Shown in pieces: positions 35,201-47,680 of a stretch of 64,000 nt of DNA. Within the stretch, counting starts at the first letter, position 1; the number at the start of each line of letters is the position of its first letter. Origin of the DNA: Chamaea fasciata. Taxonomy: Eukaryota > Chordata > Aves > Passeriformes > Sylviidae. Under the pieces are notes generated by a model. It saw only the letters and a program-made list of their open reading frames with translations. It was not told the origin of the DNA and did not search any database. The stretch lies in contig JARCOQ010000006.1 of the NCBI GenBank assembly GCA_029207755.1, positions 21,798,890 through 21,862,889 on the forward strand, in the 5' to 3' direction. The translations under genes and the position numbers were made by a program.

Positions 35201-38200
35201 AATTTCCTATATAACTCACTAAATCAGAGGAAGATAGTAGAAAAAGATCTAAGGAAGTTAAAACACAGTGTTAAGACCCTTTCCTCCTGGGATGTTTGAA
35301 TTGCAGAAATAAACTTTTACAAAAAGAAAGCAGAAACTATAAAAGCTGAAGTCCTCTTGTACATTGATGCCACTGAGGTCCCACAGCTGCTTAGCACCTC
35401 ACAACCCACCCTATGGACTGACAGCTGAGACCTGTTCTGTTCCATTTTTCAGGGGCCAGAGGCAGCAAGAAGACTGAGAGCATTTTAGAAATCAACATCT
35501 TCAAACAAACCTGAGGCAGCAAACAGTGAAGTATTTTCTCTGGTTCCTTATGACTGTTCAGTGATTCCCCTGCAGGTTCTATGAAAGTCAGTGAGAACTG
35601 GGACCCTAATTCCCTCTTTAGTTCACCAAAAACTCACTGTCTTGGGCAACGCTGTTCCATTATTATTTTTTTTTTAAAAAAAAAAAGGTCATTTGCTACA
35701 CATATTTAAGTTCCACAGATTTCCAAGACGAAAATAGTGAGAAAATAACATTGAAGCATAATACTAGGATATATTATATATTGAGTTTAAGCTGAGAGAG
35801 CATGAATACTGTAATTATGTCAAAGGAAGTTTCATAAGTAAAGGAAATACTGTACTCTTTTAATGCACAATCACAATGATAATAATTAATAAAACCTGAA
35901 GTTCAAAGACCTTGAGTGTGTGAACACTCTAGTCTAATCCTGTATGATACTGGTGTTACAAAGAAGTACACTATGCTATTTACAAGGTACACATTTTAAC
36001 ATGCAAGCTCTGATTAGACTAAATTATTTTTAAAATCTTTTCATTAAGGGGGAGGGGAAAATAGTTTAATTTTTCCCTTATAATACACATGGTACACTTT
36101 GAATTTCACATCTTTAATCTCCAGACACCTCAGGCCAAGTAATTTACGATTAAAAAAGGCCAGCAGAGTTCTTGCTGAATCAGCAGGTACATTGCCCAAC
36201 TCCTGTCACGTGAGACTCACCAGCTCCTCTCAATCGAACAATCACATGCAAACTGCCTACTGAGAAAGGTCAGTGGCTGACTGAATAACCTGCAGTGGCT
36301 CAAAAAGCCTCAAGTAAACAGTATACAACACAGCAGAGACAAGCAGAGACATATCTATCTTCCCAGTGTTCATTTTGGGCTATTAATTAATCAACTCTAT
36401 CTCCAAACCCCTTCCTTAGCTGTCAGTGGAAAGTGGTGGACGTACTGGACTTGTCAGTCCAGCTGCAGCTCCAACACGCTGCCTCAAGGAGCCTCTCCCT
36501 CCTCACTGACAGCGGGGGGAAATGACAGAACCTAACCTCCAAGCTTAGGTGCCTGCAACAGACATTCCTCAAAACCATAAAAATGAAAAATTAAACTACT
36601 TTGGTCTCTCCTATCCGAAGATCCATTTCAATCTTACTGTCAGTGAACTCTCCCCCTTCCTTCCAAAGTTCTACTGGCACGCTTTTTTTGGTCCAAACAG
36701 TATTTATCTGAGGGTCATTTTTCTTCATAAAGTTTTGATACCTGTGCAGCCATTTTTTAACTTACACTTTTATGAACTGAAAAAACTCAAGGCTCAAGAA
36801 GGGTTGAGTTTTTTCATCATCATGCTTATTATACAGGTTTAAACATCAAAGGGATATCATCACAAACATTTAATTTTGATCTTGTACTCTTGGGTGCGGT
36901 TTTCTCTTTCAATCAACTGTTTAGCATCAAAAATACAATGGTTTTGCAAGTTGAGAATCTAATTCCATTGCACTTTAGATAATGTAAGGTACAGAATGGA
37001 GTCCTAGCAAACTAATTCAGTTTAGACAATGAACAGTTTTCAGTGAATTGATATGTCTTTAAAGAAATTTAATTGCTTAGAATACACTGATTTTATGCAT
37101 TGCTACCCAGATTCTTATACTCTCCTGGAATGGTTCTGCAGGCAAAAAAGTTCATAACTGAAAAGATTTTTCCTTGTTAGCTTGTACCATTTATTGTTAT
37201 TTTGGGACTATATGCTCTCATTTATGCCTCTACAACATAATGTCTTTGGGTATTTATTGATACTGTCTTTGACAACGTCCAAGAGACTGATATAATTCCC
37301 AGGAGCATTATTTTGATGCTGCTAGCACTTATCATTTGTCATGGAACTAGTGCAGTAGTTCACCTCCAAGAGTAGCTCCCTCCTACATTTCACAGACATC
37401 AAACATTTTTTCAATATCTCATGTTAAAATCTCATCAAGAATACTGTAAAATCAGTCTAGAGTCTTCCAGTCAAAATGTTATGAAACCCCACAACACCAA
37501 GCTTGCTCATTATGTAATATATTTCTATGAAAGAAGTGAGAATTGTTGAGAACAAATTGGATCGCATTTTGTGTTGGAATTCTCTCAGGGTTCATAAGTA
37601 GATATCTACAGAAGACAACAATCCTAGAGATCATACTGGAGAACATAATTTTCCTTAAATATTCCTTAACCAACCTGCCCAGGTTGATCTTGAGGTAAAG
37701 GAAGTAGACTCCCACAGCCTGAAAATTTAAGTAGTTGTTTTACTTGCTTTCAATTTTACTTTTGTCCTGCTAGCATTAATAAGTAAATTTTATTATTCAT
37801 AAAGTGCATTTACATTTTGTACTAGCACCCAACAAGGCCCTTTTAGACTGTACTGATATGGACTGGAATTCACCTATATTTCCTTTAAGCTGACATTTCC
37901 AGGAAACAACAAGTAAAAAAAAATTGAAAAAGCTTAAGGGAGTATTTCAAACAAGCCTATCTATTCTTCTGTGAAAAATTTTGGTCCAGCTGCGAAAGAG
38001 CCTAAGTGTTCACATATCAAAACAACAGCAACACCATCTTTCCTAGTGGGGTGCAAGAAATCCATAATAGCTTTTCAAACTAATAAAATACGCAAGTATA
38101 AGCTTTCAAGCTTACAGTTCAGCAAATGTATCAGCACTTGGAAGAAATTGTACAAAGAAAACAAGATTAAAATTTTTTTTTTTACTGATTTAATTTTTTT

Positions 38201-41200
38201 ATGAGGCAATTTTATCACATAGGAAGTGTTTTGAATATCAAAATCTATTGAGCGAGGACTTTGGCAGTCTACAGGTGGTTCCTGTGAAATGGAAAAGTTA
38301 TTTAAGGCTTATAAATTAAATATGGAACTGCTTTTGTTTGCTCTGATGCAGCTGTTCTCTTCAGTGATTCTGAATGAGGCTGAAGCAGACCATTCTTTTG
38401 CTGCAATGACAACATCTAATTTCAAAATGTCCATTATGCCAAACCAAGGGCAGAACAATTCACTTGTATGCTAAACATATGTCAAGAAACATGCTACAAA
38501 CAGCTTATAGACAGGTAACAATGGAGAACACCTTTATTTTCCTGCAGTTCTTCTGCCTCCCCTTTTTGCCCGTGAGCTTTAAGTTTTGAATCTATAAACT
38601 ACTGGTATAGCCCTTTGAAAGTCATCTTTTTGGCACTTTCAGTAAAAGACTGAGAAAATTTTCGTTTGGATGTAGTTCAGTGTCATTGGAAAATAGTTTT
38701 CCTTACCCTGGTATTACCATGAAGGTAATTTTCTCAAATTTGGATCCTGTATGGCAACATTTTAATAGCATGACCTACCACAATTTAATAGCAAGTTCCA
38801 GTAGAAGCGGGTAGACTGTGATAGACAGTCCCAAGTCAACACATCCTAAATAAGCCTCATCTATCAGCCCTGGGTGCCATATCCAGGGAGGGATTAACTG
38901 TGCCTTGCTGCAGACTCACGGGTTTGTTCCACAGAAAGTCATCTGGCCTCTCAAGTATTGCAATACCTGTCGTGTACAATCCAGAATTAATTCACGGTGG
39001 CTAAGGCAAAGGCACTTCTAGGGGCCCTGAGCTCCAGCAAACACAGTGGCCAGCACACGGCCAGTTCAGCCTGGCTGGCACCCAGGTAGGTATATCAAAC
39101 TCATCCAAAATTATGTTCACCTCTAACAAAAAACATTCAGTGGTCTGAGGAACAGAAGGGACTACTAAAGAAGACTTTTGAACACCCTGGATTAAATCCT
39201 CTCTTTCTCAAAGCTGCTCTGATAGGTTCAATTCCATACAGGAATTGAAAGTTACTTCTGATTTAAATAAAAACAGTTGCAAAGTACTTAGTCAAAAACA
39301 CATAGGAAACAGAAAGGATCAGTTCAGAAGACAGCTGAAGAGATGACTCATCTGGATGTTTATAAAACATGGGTACAAGTGTTTAAAAGCAGAGCCTATG
39401 AAACAGGAAAAGGCAGAAGAGGGATGGCTGCTATGGAGTCACGTCAAAATGCAATCCAGGCTACACACACCTGGTTTGAGTATGTCCTGCAGCAGACCTG
39501 GTGCAAGGGTGGGCTATGGTGAGTATCCTGTTGCATCAGAAGAATTAAATGCATTGCAGAATGATTGCCCAGAGTACTCTGGCTGTTACACAGTTACTGT
39601 ATGACCAGCATAGGAGCCTGTCCTCATACAGGTCAACAGTGGAAACTCCAATATTTCACATTTATTCTGGGTGCTTGCCCAACAAAAACTATTGAGCTTA
39701 AGTGAGTGTACTGGGTCTGTAAATCTTCACATCATAGTGCAGCAGCTAATCTGCCCCTGCTTATGCATTTGAAGAGATGACAAGTTTATTCCAAACTACA
39801 GGGAAAGATAGTAGTTTAGAATATCTGAAAAAAACATGAGAGGCACTCAGATTCCCTGTCAGTTCTACTTATAAAGGCTGGAAGGCATGCCTGTAGTCTC
39901 CTCAGAATTTCCTCCCTGCCCTTATTGATGAGTCTCAAGTCATCTGTTCAAAACACACAATTGGTATAGCAGCACTGATGGGTACACAGATGAAACAATA
40001 AACAAGAACTTAAATAGTTCTATGCTGTGTGCACTATTAAGCAAATTGCTTTTCATAATTTTGTTGTAAAGATCAGAAGAATATGTGACAAAATAATAGT
40101 GTTTGACTCTCATGCTGAAAGCTCAACATTTAATCTTTCATACCTCTGCAAGTACAATTGTTGAAGACAGAGACAAAAGACAATTACATTGTCTTACTCA
40201 TACCAGGTTACAATGATCTACTTAGATTAGTATTTAGTTTAGAAGATCATTTACGGCAGAGAGAGAAACAGTTTCCTGAACACAAATTTCCAAAGCTTTG
40301 TCCTCTCCTAAACCTTCCATTCAGGATCAGCCAGCCAAGCTCCCCACTTCTCTGGGCCTATGGAGCAGCATTTGCTTCTGTCATTAAGTACAACAAAGAC
40401 ACTAAATGGGACCTGTCCATTTTGGTCTACAGAGACTCCTTTGTTTTCATTTTTTTTTTCTTTAAATTATGTTGTATCTGGATGGTTACACAGATACTGG
40501 AAATAACTGGTTAATTTATTGGCCAGGGTTGAAAAGTAGGTGAAGAACACCTGAAACATTAGCTGTAAAATCTTTTATTGCAATCATCTAATCACTCTGA
40601 GAAGAGTAGTTTTGGTGTGAAGTAAGATTTAATAGGCAAATCAAAACTAATAACAAATAATGGAGCCCTCTTCCAATGATTTAATCAATTATCTGGATGT
40701 CCTCCAAAGATCTTAACAAAAAACACCTGGAAAAGATAAAATGGTTTTTGTAGTAGGAAAATATACATCCTTAAAAAACCCCCACCAAAATTAGCCAGCC
40801 AAATTTAAAAAATAATACCAATTTTTAAAAGAGATAAATAAATAAAGACATGAACCAGAGCAGCTTTTATTTACTTAGAGAAAAATTATGTCATCAGAAC
40901 ACAAACTGGAGAACTCCTGACATTTAGAAAAGAATCAACAATATTTCTCAGGAACCATGCTGTTTCCATACTTTTTAAATCAGTGTACAAATGTGCACAC
41001 TCCCTACTATGCACTGTGTTCATCCTAAATACTGCCTTCCCAGACCTCAGACAAAAATGCCAAGGAAACTGCTCCCGTTGGAGGTTCCAGTACTTTGTCA
41101 TTGCCTTGCCATGATCCCTGCCCCAGTTGGTCACTCCTGAATCTCTCCCTCAGTAAAGGCTGAGTTCCTTTATTACCTACAAGATATAATAGATCTAGAA

Positions 41201-44200
41201 TTACATTAACCACACAAAACTAGTCTGAACAAATAAATTCAAAATTGCCACGAAAAAGAATGTCCAGAAAATATCATAACCCCATTTTTTTATCCTTTTC
41301 TGTTGTGTTTTGGTCTACATGTCCTTCTCCATTAACAGACCTTGTCTGGAAGATCAGAATATAAATAAATCAAGATTTTCTACTGCTGAGAGTAATCTCT
41401 AGCTGCATGAAGCCCAAAAGATTTACTTCACATATGAGGTAAAATGAATCACAATCTGCACAGGATTCACTCTTGTCTCTAACACAAGGAGACACAAGGT
41501 CTTCAGGGCACGAGTGTTTTCTTACTTATTTTGCTCAAATATACATCCTCCCAAATATGCATCCTCCCAAACCAGATAGCACTTGGTTTGAGAACCCAAC
41601 AAGCTGAGCACCTCCCTGTGCCCTCCCCCAGATGGGGAAACTAGCAAAGAACAACACCCACAAAATGCCACGAATTTCTTTAATCTATGAGTAACCCAAG
41701 CAAGGCACCTGCTCCCTTCACAGAGCTCTTTACCAGTGAATCTCACTCAATGTTTAGGATACTCATAAGCTCTGTTTGCATTTTCTATTCCTGAAAGGAT
41801 ATTGGAATATTATTAATGTGCTCATTATCAGTTGCTACTACTTTAAAGTGGGCTTAATTTGAGGCTATATTCTATCTTTCATTAGGACTACTTTTCTCAT
41901 GAGAAGTGTTCTTGAACGGGCTTATTAGTATTAAAGCTATCACATTCATCAGCTGGAAACAATACCCAAAGTCCCAATTTTGGTATTACCTAGCCATCAT
42001 TTGGAGTACATAAGGATATAAAAATGTGTGCTCCTTGATTAATTCATAAACAAAGTTGGATAACTGAAGAGAAGTTGACATTAAACAAAGCAACCTTCAG
42101 GGAACATCCTGGGCTCTTGCTGCTCCACTGGGAAATATTTTGCAGGACTCTAAAAAAGCTTGTTTATCAAGGTAAATATGTCAAGGAAGAGTTATTCAGA
42201 CATAGCCTGAAAACAATACAGCTTTTCAAAACAATCCACTTAAGGTATTGTGAGGACTCTTCCCCAGAGAAAACCATTCAAAAACAAATAGATGTAATCA
42301 AGTTGTAAAATGATAGTGGAACAAACAGCAAAAATAAGACAAGGACAAATACACAACTCTGTTTTCAGGAAAAAAACCCCAAAACAGTAAATATTAAGTC
42401 CAGAGGGCCTACACTGGCACTTTTCTACCTGCTTTTTTACACAGCCTTCTGTCTTAACAATTCCACCACTACCTCTACCACCATTTTGCAGCTTTAACCT
42501 TTTCTTCTCCCCTTACCTACATATTATGCGTCTTTCTTTTTCTTGCACCTTACACCTATACCACAGCTGGTGTCATCCAAGTAAGAAGGAAAAGGAGGAA
42601 CAACCTGAGAGGAGAAATAGTCTAGAAAGCCAGGGAGTGGTCTGCAAGGCTTTGGTAAGCAATGCTGGTGGGGGTGAGACAGCTGAGGCAAGCAGTAACC
42701 ACAACCCCAGCTAGTTCTCCCTGGCAGGAGCACTAAAACTTGCCTACCCATGTGTCTTCTGTCTGATAGGTACCACAGGCTCTCAGACACTCTCTGATTC
42801 AGCCTGAAAAAGAAGAAACAGTCAATTATTCCCAGCAACACCTTTTAGACTCTAAGCAATGACCTACTTTACTTAACAGTTGTACATGCTTTATCTGGAG
42901 GTTGTAAATTCCTGGCTGAAATTCAATGCCAACAGCCTCTTGTTACCTTACCAAGAAAATACAACATAGAAGATACTAGCTTTTTTTTTTTATTAGAAGA
43001 TACCACTCGAAGTGTTATGTCAACAACTGTTTATTGTTGACAACACAACTGTCAAGACTGAACAGACCCAATGTGCAAGAACATGCAAATATTCTTACAT
43101 CTGCTTCTACATGCAGCGAGTCTGGAAAATCAGCAGCAGCATTTGATTCAGTGGGGAGAGTAAAAAAGGTGCTTTCACTTCAACATCAGTTTGCCCAGTT
43201 TTTACACAATGCAACCTGAAACAAACATAGGTCATGCGAGAACATCAAACTGAAGCTAACAGGCTTTTATTCAAACTTATGTTAATAGTGAAACCAGAAG
43301 ATACATTTTCCCAAAGCAGATTTTTGGCTCAGAGATGAGAGTTTTTTAAATACCTGCTTCTTAATATTTCCATCTTCTTAACTATGGATAGTCCTATTAG
43401 GCCAGCTCTGATGTTTGAGATAAGTAATGGAGGACAATAAGACACAATGTATATCAAGCAAACACATTGATCTATTGGTAATTGCTTTCTTCAGTCAAAT
43501 GATTATAAAATTTTTGAAGACAACCCCTCAGTAATCATAATTTTAAACTCCAACATTTAGAGAGAATATGGGATGCACATCCCTGTATTTAATACTCTGA
43601 TGGGATTATCATCTAGGACAATCTTTACAAAAGCTTACTGCATTAGGAAACACTTTATGCAGAGTTTGAGAACTAATTTATTGGAACCAAAATAATTCAG
43701 GATGCCCCACAACATTCTCAGAGACTGAACAGGAATCAGGCAACTTGAAGTAGAATCAGAATCAAAAGGCCTGTGAATTTCAAAGCTACCCAAAGATCAC
43801 AAGTCAGTGCAGCGGTTCATTATACATTTTTGTAAAGCTAAGATTTTGGATTTGGCTAGAAACGAGTGTGGCAGCCTTTTTAATACAAGACTCCTCCAAC
43901 TCATCCTCACAAATAAAAGGATCATTAGGATTACAAAGACAAATCTGATTTTTGAGTTGCAAAACAAATCTTACTTCTACATGAACTGTAGTCTATGCAT
44001 GTAGGTATGAGACAGCTTTCTTTCACCATCACTTCTGTAGTTCAGATTTAGACTTACAAGAATGGTCTGAACGGGTAAGTTTTTTTCCCTTTTAGTTCTT
44101 GCCTTCTCCCTTTCAGACATTGCATTTTAGAAACAGTCTTCTCATCTCAAATTCTATCTGTCCAAATGTGACCTTTTCTACCTTAACAATTGCTCTCTTC

Positions 44201-45000
44201 TTTATATTTTCAAATGCATTTAAAAATTCCACTACTATTTCTGTCTCTCAGGATCTGCCATAAATTAAACAAGTAAAAGCTTGCTTGTAAACATAATAAA
44301 AAAAGGAATTCTTTTGGCTTTCCACCACTACCAAAATAATGACAGAAAATATGTCAGGCTGCAATGAAGCTCCTTAAGTCCTTATGTGATATATTCTGGA
44401 ATTATGACAGGTTTACACTGGGAAACTAGTTATCACATAGTCTAATTTAGCAAGCAAAAAAGATTAGGTCATATAGAAATTTTGTTGTTCTTCTGATGAA
44501 AAATAATGCAAAAACTCACACTTCTAATTAAAAGAGTATCTACCTGTCATTTCTCAATCACTACAGCTTTAACTGAGGAGCAACTGTTCCTTCTTCATCA
44601 GGACTTGTGGAATTATCTGGCACCCCACCCACAAACACAGATTAGTAATAGCTATTGAAAACAAAATCCTTATTATAGAGATTTCCAAGAATTTCAGCAA
44701 GCAGTAGAATCAAATGGATATACGAGATTGTGTACATCCATTGTAGAAAGTAAGATATGGGCCTTTGCTTCACTAGTCACTAAGGGTATTTTTCATTTTT
44801 TTCTGTTACTTTTCTTCCAATTACTAGCTTCTAAATGAAATTACCAGTTTATGATAATACAGGCTCTTAACAAGTTACCCTCTCCTCTACCTCTTTTTCC
44901 TCTTCTCTAGGATTTCTTTTAAAATAAGGTTTACTTCCTCTATAAGCTAGTTTCTTTTTTAAACTGCATGGTTTTCCCTTCCAATTATTGAATTGGGGCT
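35198..45000. other. Non-coding sequence, about 9.8 kb
   Basis: No recognised gene or transposon. Slightly GC-richer blocks occur at 36170-36540 and 38800-39080, which could be eroded repeats or unrecognised exons; no domain can be read from them. A 118-codon frame (40158-40514, +) is the longest here, ends in a T-run-derived phenylalanine tract, and looks fortuitous. A 16-bp tandem duplication lies at 41537-41568. Confidence 0.6.
41537..41568. repeat. 16-bp tandem duplication
   Basis: AAATATACATCCTCCC is followed directly by AAATATGCATCCTCCC, one base different. A local duplication with no evident role. Confidence 0.85.
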
Positions 45001-45150
45001 TTGGGGGCATCTAATTAAATGTTCTTAAACTGCTCCCAATTAATATCATTCTATTTCAGTTTAAATTGTCTTACACCTGAATGGGTTTATAATTGCTTTC
45101 TAATTGCTTAGTCTTTTCAAAACACCAAGTAGATATCCATTAGTGACGTG
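45001..45150. promoter_or_regulatory. TAATT-rich stretch, possible regulatory element
   Basis: Several homeodomain-core words cluster within about 110 bp: CTAATTAA (45011), CAATTAATA (45038), and the octamer AATTGCTT twice, 11 bp apart (45091-45098 and 45102-45109). A TGACGTGA-like CRE half-site lies near 45145. In AT-rich DNA such clusters can arise by chance, so this is a weak call. Confidence 0.2.
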
Positions 45151-46211
45151 ATCTATAGTGAATGTTTAACTCAAGCTAAATCACCACCTTCATAACTTAG
45201 GTTTCTGTTTTCTTATATTCCATAGAATAAATTAATTTTGTAGTTTGCCTCTGTTTTGGTGCAGAAATCAGCTTGTACATTGACTACAGTGTACTACACT
45301 TTTTAAAATACTGTACAATGTTAACTAATGTAAATAAACACAGGGATTGTTATTTTTCTGGTTTTTTTTAATACTCAAGAAATTGTGGGTAGGATACCAA
45401 TATTGTCTTGTTAAGAAAAAAAAAAAGGAGAAATTACAGTAGTTGCCATTTGGTTTTCCAGCTACTTTAGAAGAAGAAATGGAAATTAATAACATATTAT
45501 GACACAGGAAAAACATAATTTTAAAGCCATTCAACCCCTGCTATAATATTTTCATTTCAGGATAGACACTGCTTCTTCAAATCCTAACTAACACATGTGT
45601 GAGTGAATTTGAAATTGAATGACACACAAAATCACATAACACGTTTTTATCTGCATGCAAATGAACACTACAATTAGAATTCTTACTGCCTAGAATGACT
45701 GCATAACTTTGGCTACTTTTTTTTTTCACCCTGCAGAAGAGGGGTGTATTTGTAGCTCTCTTTAGAATGAAGAGCAATAAATCGTTCTGTACTTTTCAGA
45801 CTTTTCACTATCTAATTTCTTTCTTTACTATCATGACCAAATTCTAATGGAGAGGTATGAAAAGTTAATGGAGGAGGTTTCTTCAACCTTCCTCCAGTTA
45901 CAAAGTCTAAAGGTCAAATTTCTTAATACACTCTTACCAAAAATTCTTCACACTCAAAAATCATTCATAATTTGAATTAATATTACAAAATAGAAACACT
46001 TCAAAGGAATAGAAGATTAGTTCAGATAAATACGCAAAATCTGGAAGCTCAAGTAGACATCTTACTGCCAGAAAATCCTCAAATATGCTGGCTGACACTA
46101 AAAAAAATAGGTGTGACAGCAATACTGAAAAGCTTCAGAAGGATGAGCCACCACTCTTACGAGAGAGAACAGATTGTAACAAAACTCTAATAGATAGGAA
46201 ATCTCAAGAAC
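45151..46211. other. Non-coding sequence
   Basis: No recognised gene or transposon. An A-run at 45416-45426 and a T-run near 45718 account for the low-complexity residues in local reading frames. Confidence 0.6.
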
Positions 46212-46240
46212 AAAAAAAAAAAAAAAAAAGGGGGGGGGGG
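46212..46240. repeat. A18 tract directly followed by G11 tract
   Basis: Eighteen As at 46212-46229 run straight into eleven Gs at 46230-46240. It is a strongly strand-asymmetric purine homopolymer junction (C11T18 on the other strand). Such sequence can form unusual structure and is hard to sequence accurately, so the exact lengths should be treated with caution. Confidence 0.95.
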
Positions 46241-46511
46241 AGTTAAAGAAAGAAAGTACAAAGCTGAAATGCGATTTAACAACCCAAACTGAGTTCAGCA
46301 TGGCTATAGTTAACTTCCTTTCGATGTCAAAGGTAACTCAGGTATTTAATTCTGCAATTTAACACTGACTTATTTTGTATCATTATTTTAGCAGTCCAGT
46401 AGTAATAAATTTAGTCAACACCTGAGCTTCTACCCAGTAGCAGTTTTTAAGAAGCATTAGGACCAAATTTGATCATGAAAGAGGGTATGCATTTATGTAT
46501 ATTGAAAAACA

Positions 46512-46860
46512 GACAAGTTCAAGATATAGCACTACTGGAGAAAGTCCAGCATAGGGTCACTAAAATGATGAAAGGACTGGAGCATTTGTCCCATGAGAAA
46601 TGGCTCAGAAGCTGTGACTGTTTAGCATGAAGCAAAGAAGGTTTGGTGGAATCTTATCAATGTATATAAGTACTAGAAGGAAGAGTACAAAAAGAACAGA
46701 GGCAGACTTGTAATGATGCTCAGAGACAGGACCAGAGGTAATGGATACAAGAGGTTCTCTCTGAACACCAGGAAGCACTTTCTCACTGTGAGGCTAACTG
46801 AGCACAGTCTGCTCAGCAGATTTTGGAGTCCCTCATCCTTGAAGATATTCAAAAGTCATA
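46512..46860 (+). mobile_element. Old CR1 LINE, upstream part (split element)
   Basis: Plus-strand CR1, diverged but readable: CTACTGGAGAAAGTCCAGC, GACTGGAGCATTTGTCCCAT then GAGAAATGGCTCAGAAGCTG, a TCTTATCAATGTATATAAGT block, ACCAGGAAGCACTTTCTCAC then TGTGAGGCTAACTGAGCAC, and CCTTGAAGATATTCAAAAG. The family then continues with a CATCTGGAC...GGTCCTGGGCAACC block, which is absent here but resumes at 47569 after unrelated sequence. The two pieces together are one element interrupted by a later insertion. It resembles the general CR1 3' UTR more than the subtype at 7.9 or 31.5 kb. Confidence 0.88.
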
Positions 46861-47568
46861 TATAGCAGGGCATCTTGCCCCAGAAAAGCTTACCTGTTGC
46901 TTTTTAGCTGGTGATATAAGGCAGGGCATCTCACCCGTCACAAGACCTGTTGCTCACTGACTGATGAAATAACTCAATCAGGACAGTTTATCTTGTAGTT
47001 AATTTGGCTCCATGGGAGTAACACTCCCAGCTGACAATAAACATCTTGCTGTGCAAGTGAGATCTGGAAAGATAAGCTGGAATTTCTGACTGAAAGACAC
47101 AAACCACACCAAACTTTCAAAAAGCAGAAATCTTCCCAATGTTCCCTGGAAAAGTGTTGGGCTTTCTCCTCAATATTGGGACACCTACTTTGTGGTTATT
47201 TCTCTGGAGGTTGAGTGAAACATTGTGTCCACTACTGTGATTTTGGCAGTAGGTTACATTGACTCTAAACCTGTACTCTTTCTTTGCAAGCTTCAATAGG
47301 GATACCTTGATATCGTGCACTGTTTTATGTCATTTACTCGCAGTTCTTTATGGTTTATACTATGTAGTAAGTAACTCTGAGGCCCTTTTTATGCTATCTC
47401 CTGTCTATTCAATAAATAACGCATTTTATAACTGACCTGATCTGCCATCCTTAGAACTTGTGGTCCAGAACAAATTTAGTTGCAGGCCACTTAAATTTAA
47501 GCTGCTGCCAAAAATCTAAGGCTAAGGCAGGGCTTGCCTGAAGCTGCCATTCAATCCATAATACATTT
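46861..47568. mobile_element. ~708-bp unclassified insertion inside a CR1, possibly LTR-derived
   Basis: The sequence between the two CR1 halves is not CR1. Features that suggest an LTR: a tandem duplication near its left end (GCAGGGCATCT at 46865 and 46921, and CCTGTTGCT at 46893 and 46946), and a canonical AATAAA at 47411-47416 in a CTATTCAATAAATAACGCAT context. This is followed by an ACTGACCTGATC...CTTGTGGTCCAGAACA stretch that resembles the R-U5 region of avian LTRs. Against it: no clear TG...CA ends, no convincing target-site duplication, and sequence after 47471 that fits neither half. It could be an LTR plus a second small insertion. The family is not identified. Confidence 0.4.
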
Positions 47569-47680
47569 GAACTTGGTCCTCGGCAACCAGCTCTAGGTGA
47601 CCCCATCTGAGCAGGGGAGGGTTGGACATAATGACCTCCAAAGGTCCCTTCCAACCCTCAACCATTTTATAGTTCTTTAA
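47569..47680 (+). mobile_element. Old CR1 LINE, 3' end (continuation of split element)
   Basis: It resumes the CR1 begun at 46512: GGTCCTCGGCAACCAGCTCT then AGGTGACC, GCAGGGGAGGGTTGGACATA, ATGACCTCCAAAGGTCCC, and a decayed tail ACCATTTTATAGTTCTTTAA in place of ACCATTCTATGATTCTTTGA. Same orientation and correct order relative to the upstream piece, so the two were one copy. Confidence 0.92.

Noticed and set aside
40158..40514. A 118-codon plus-strand frame with a start methionine
   Set aside because: No domain recognised; the C-terminal Phe tract comes from a T-run, and there is no promoter or splice context.
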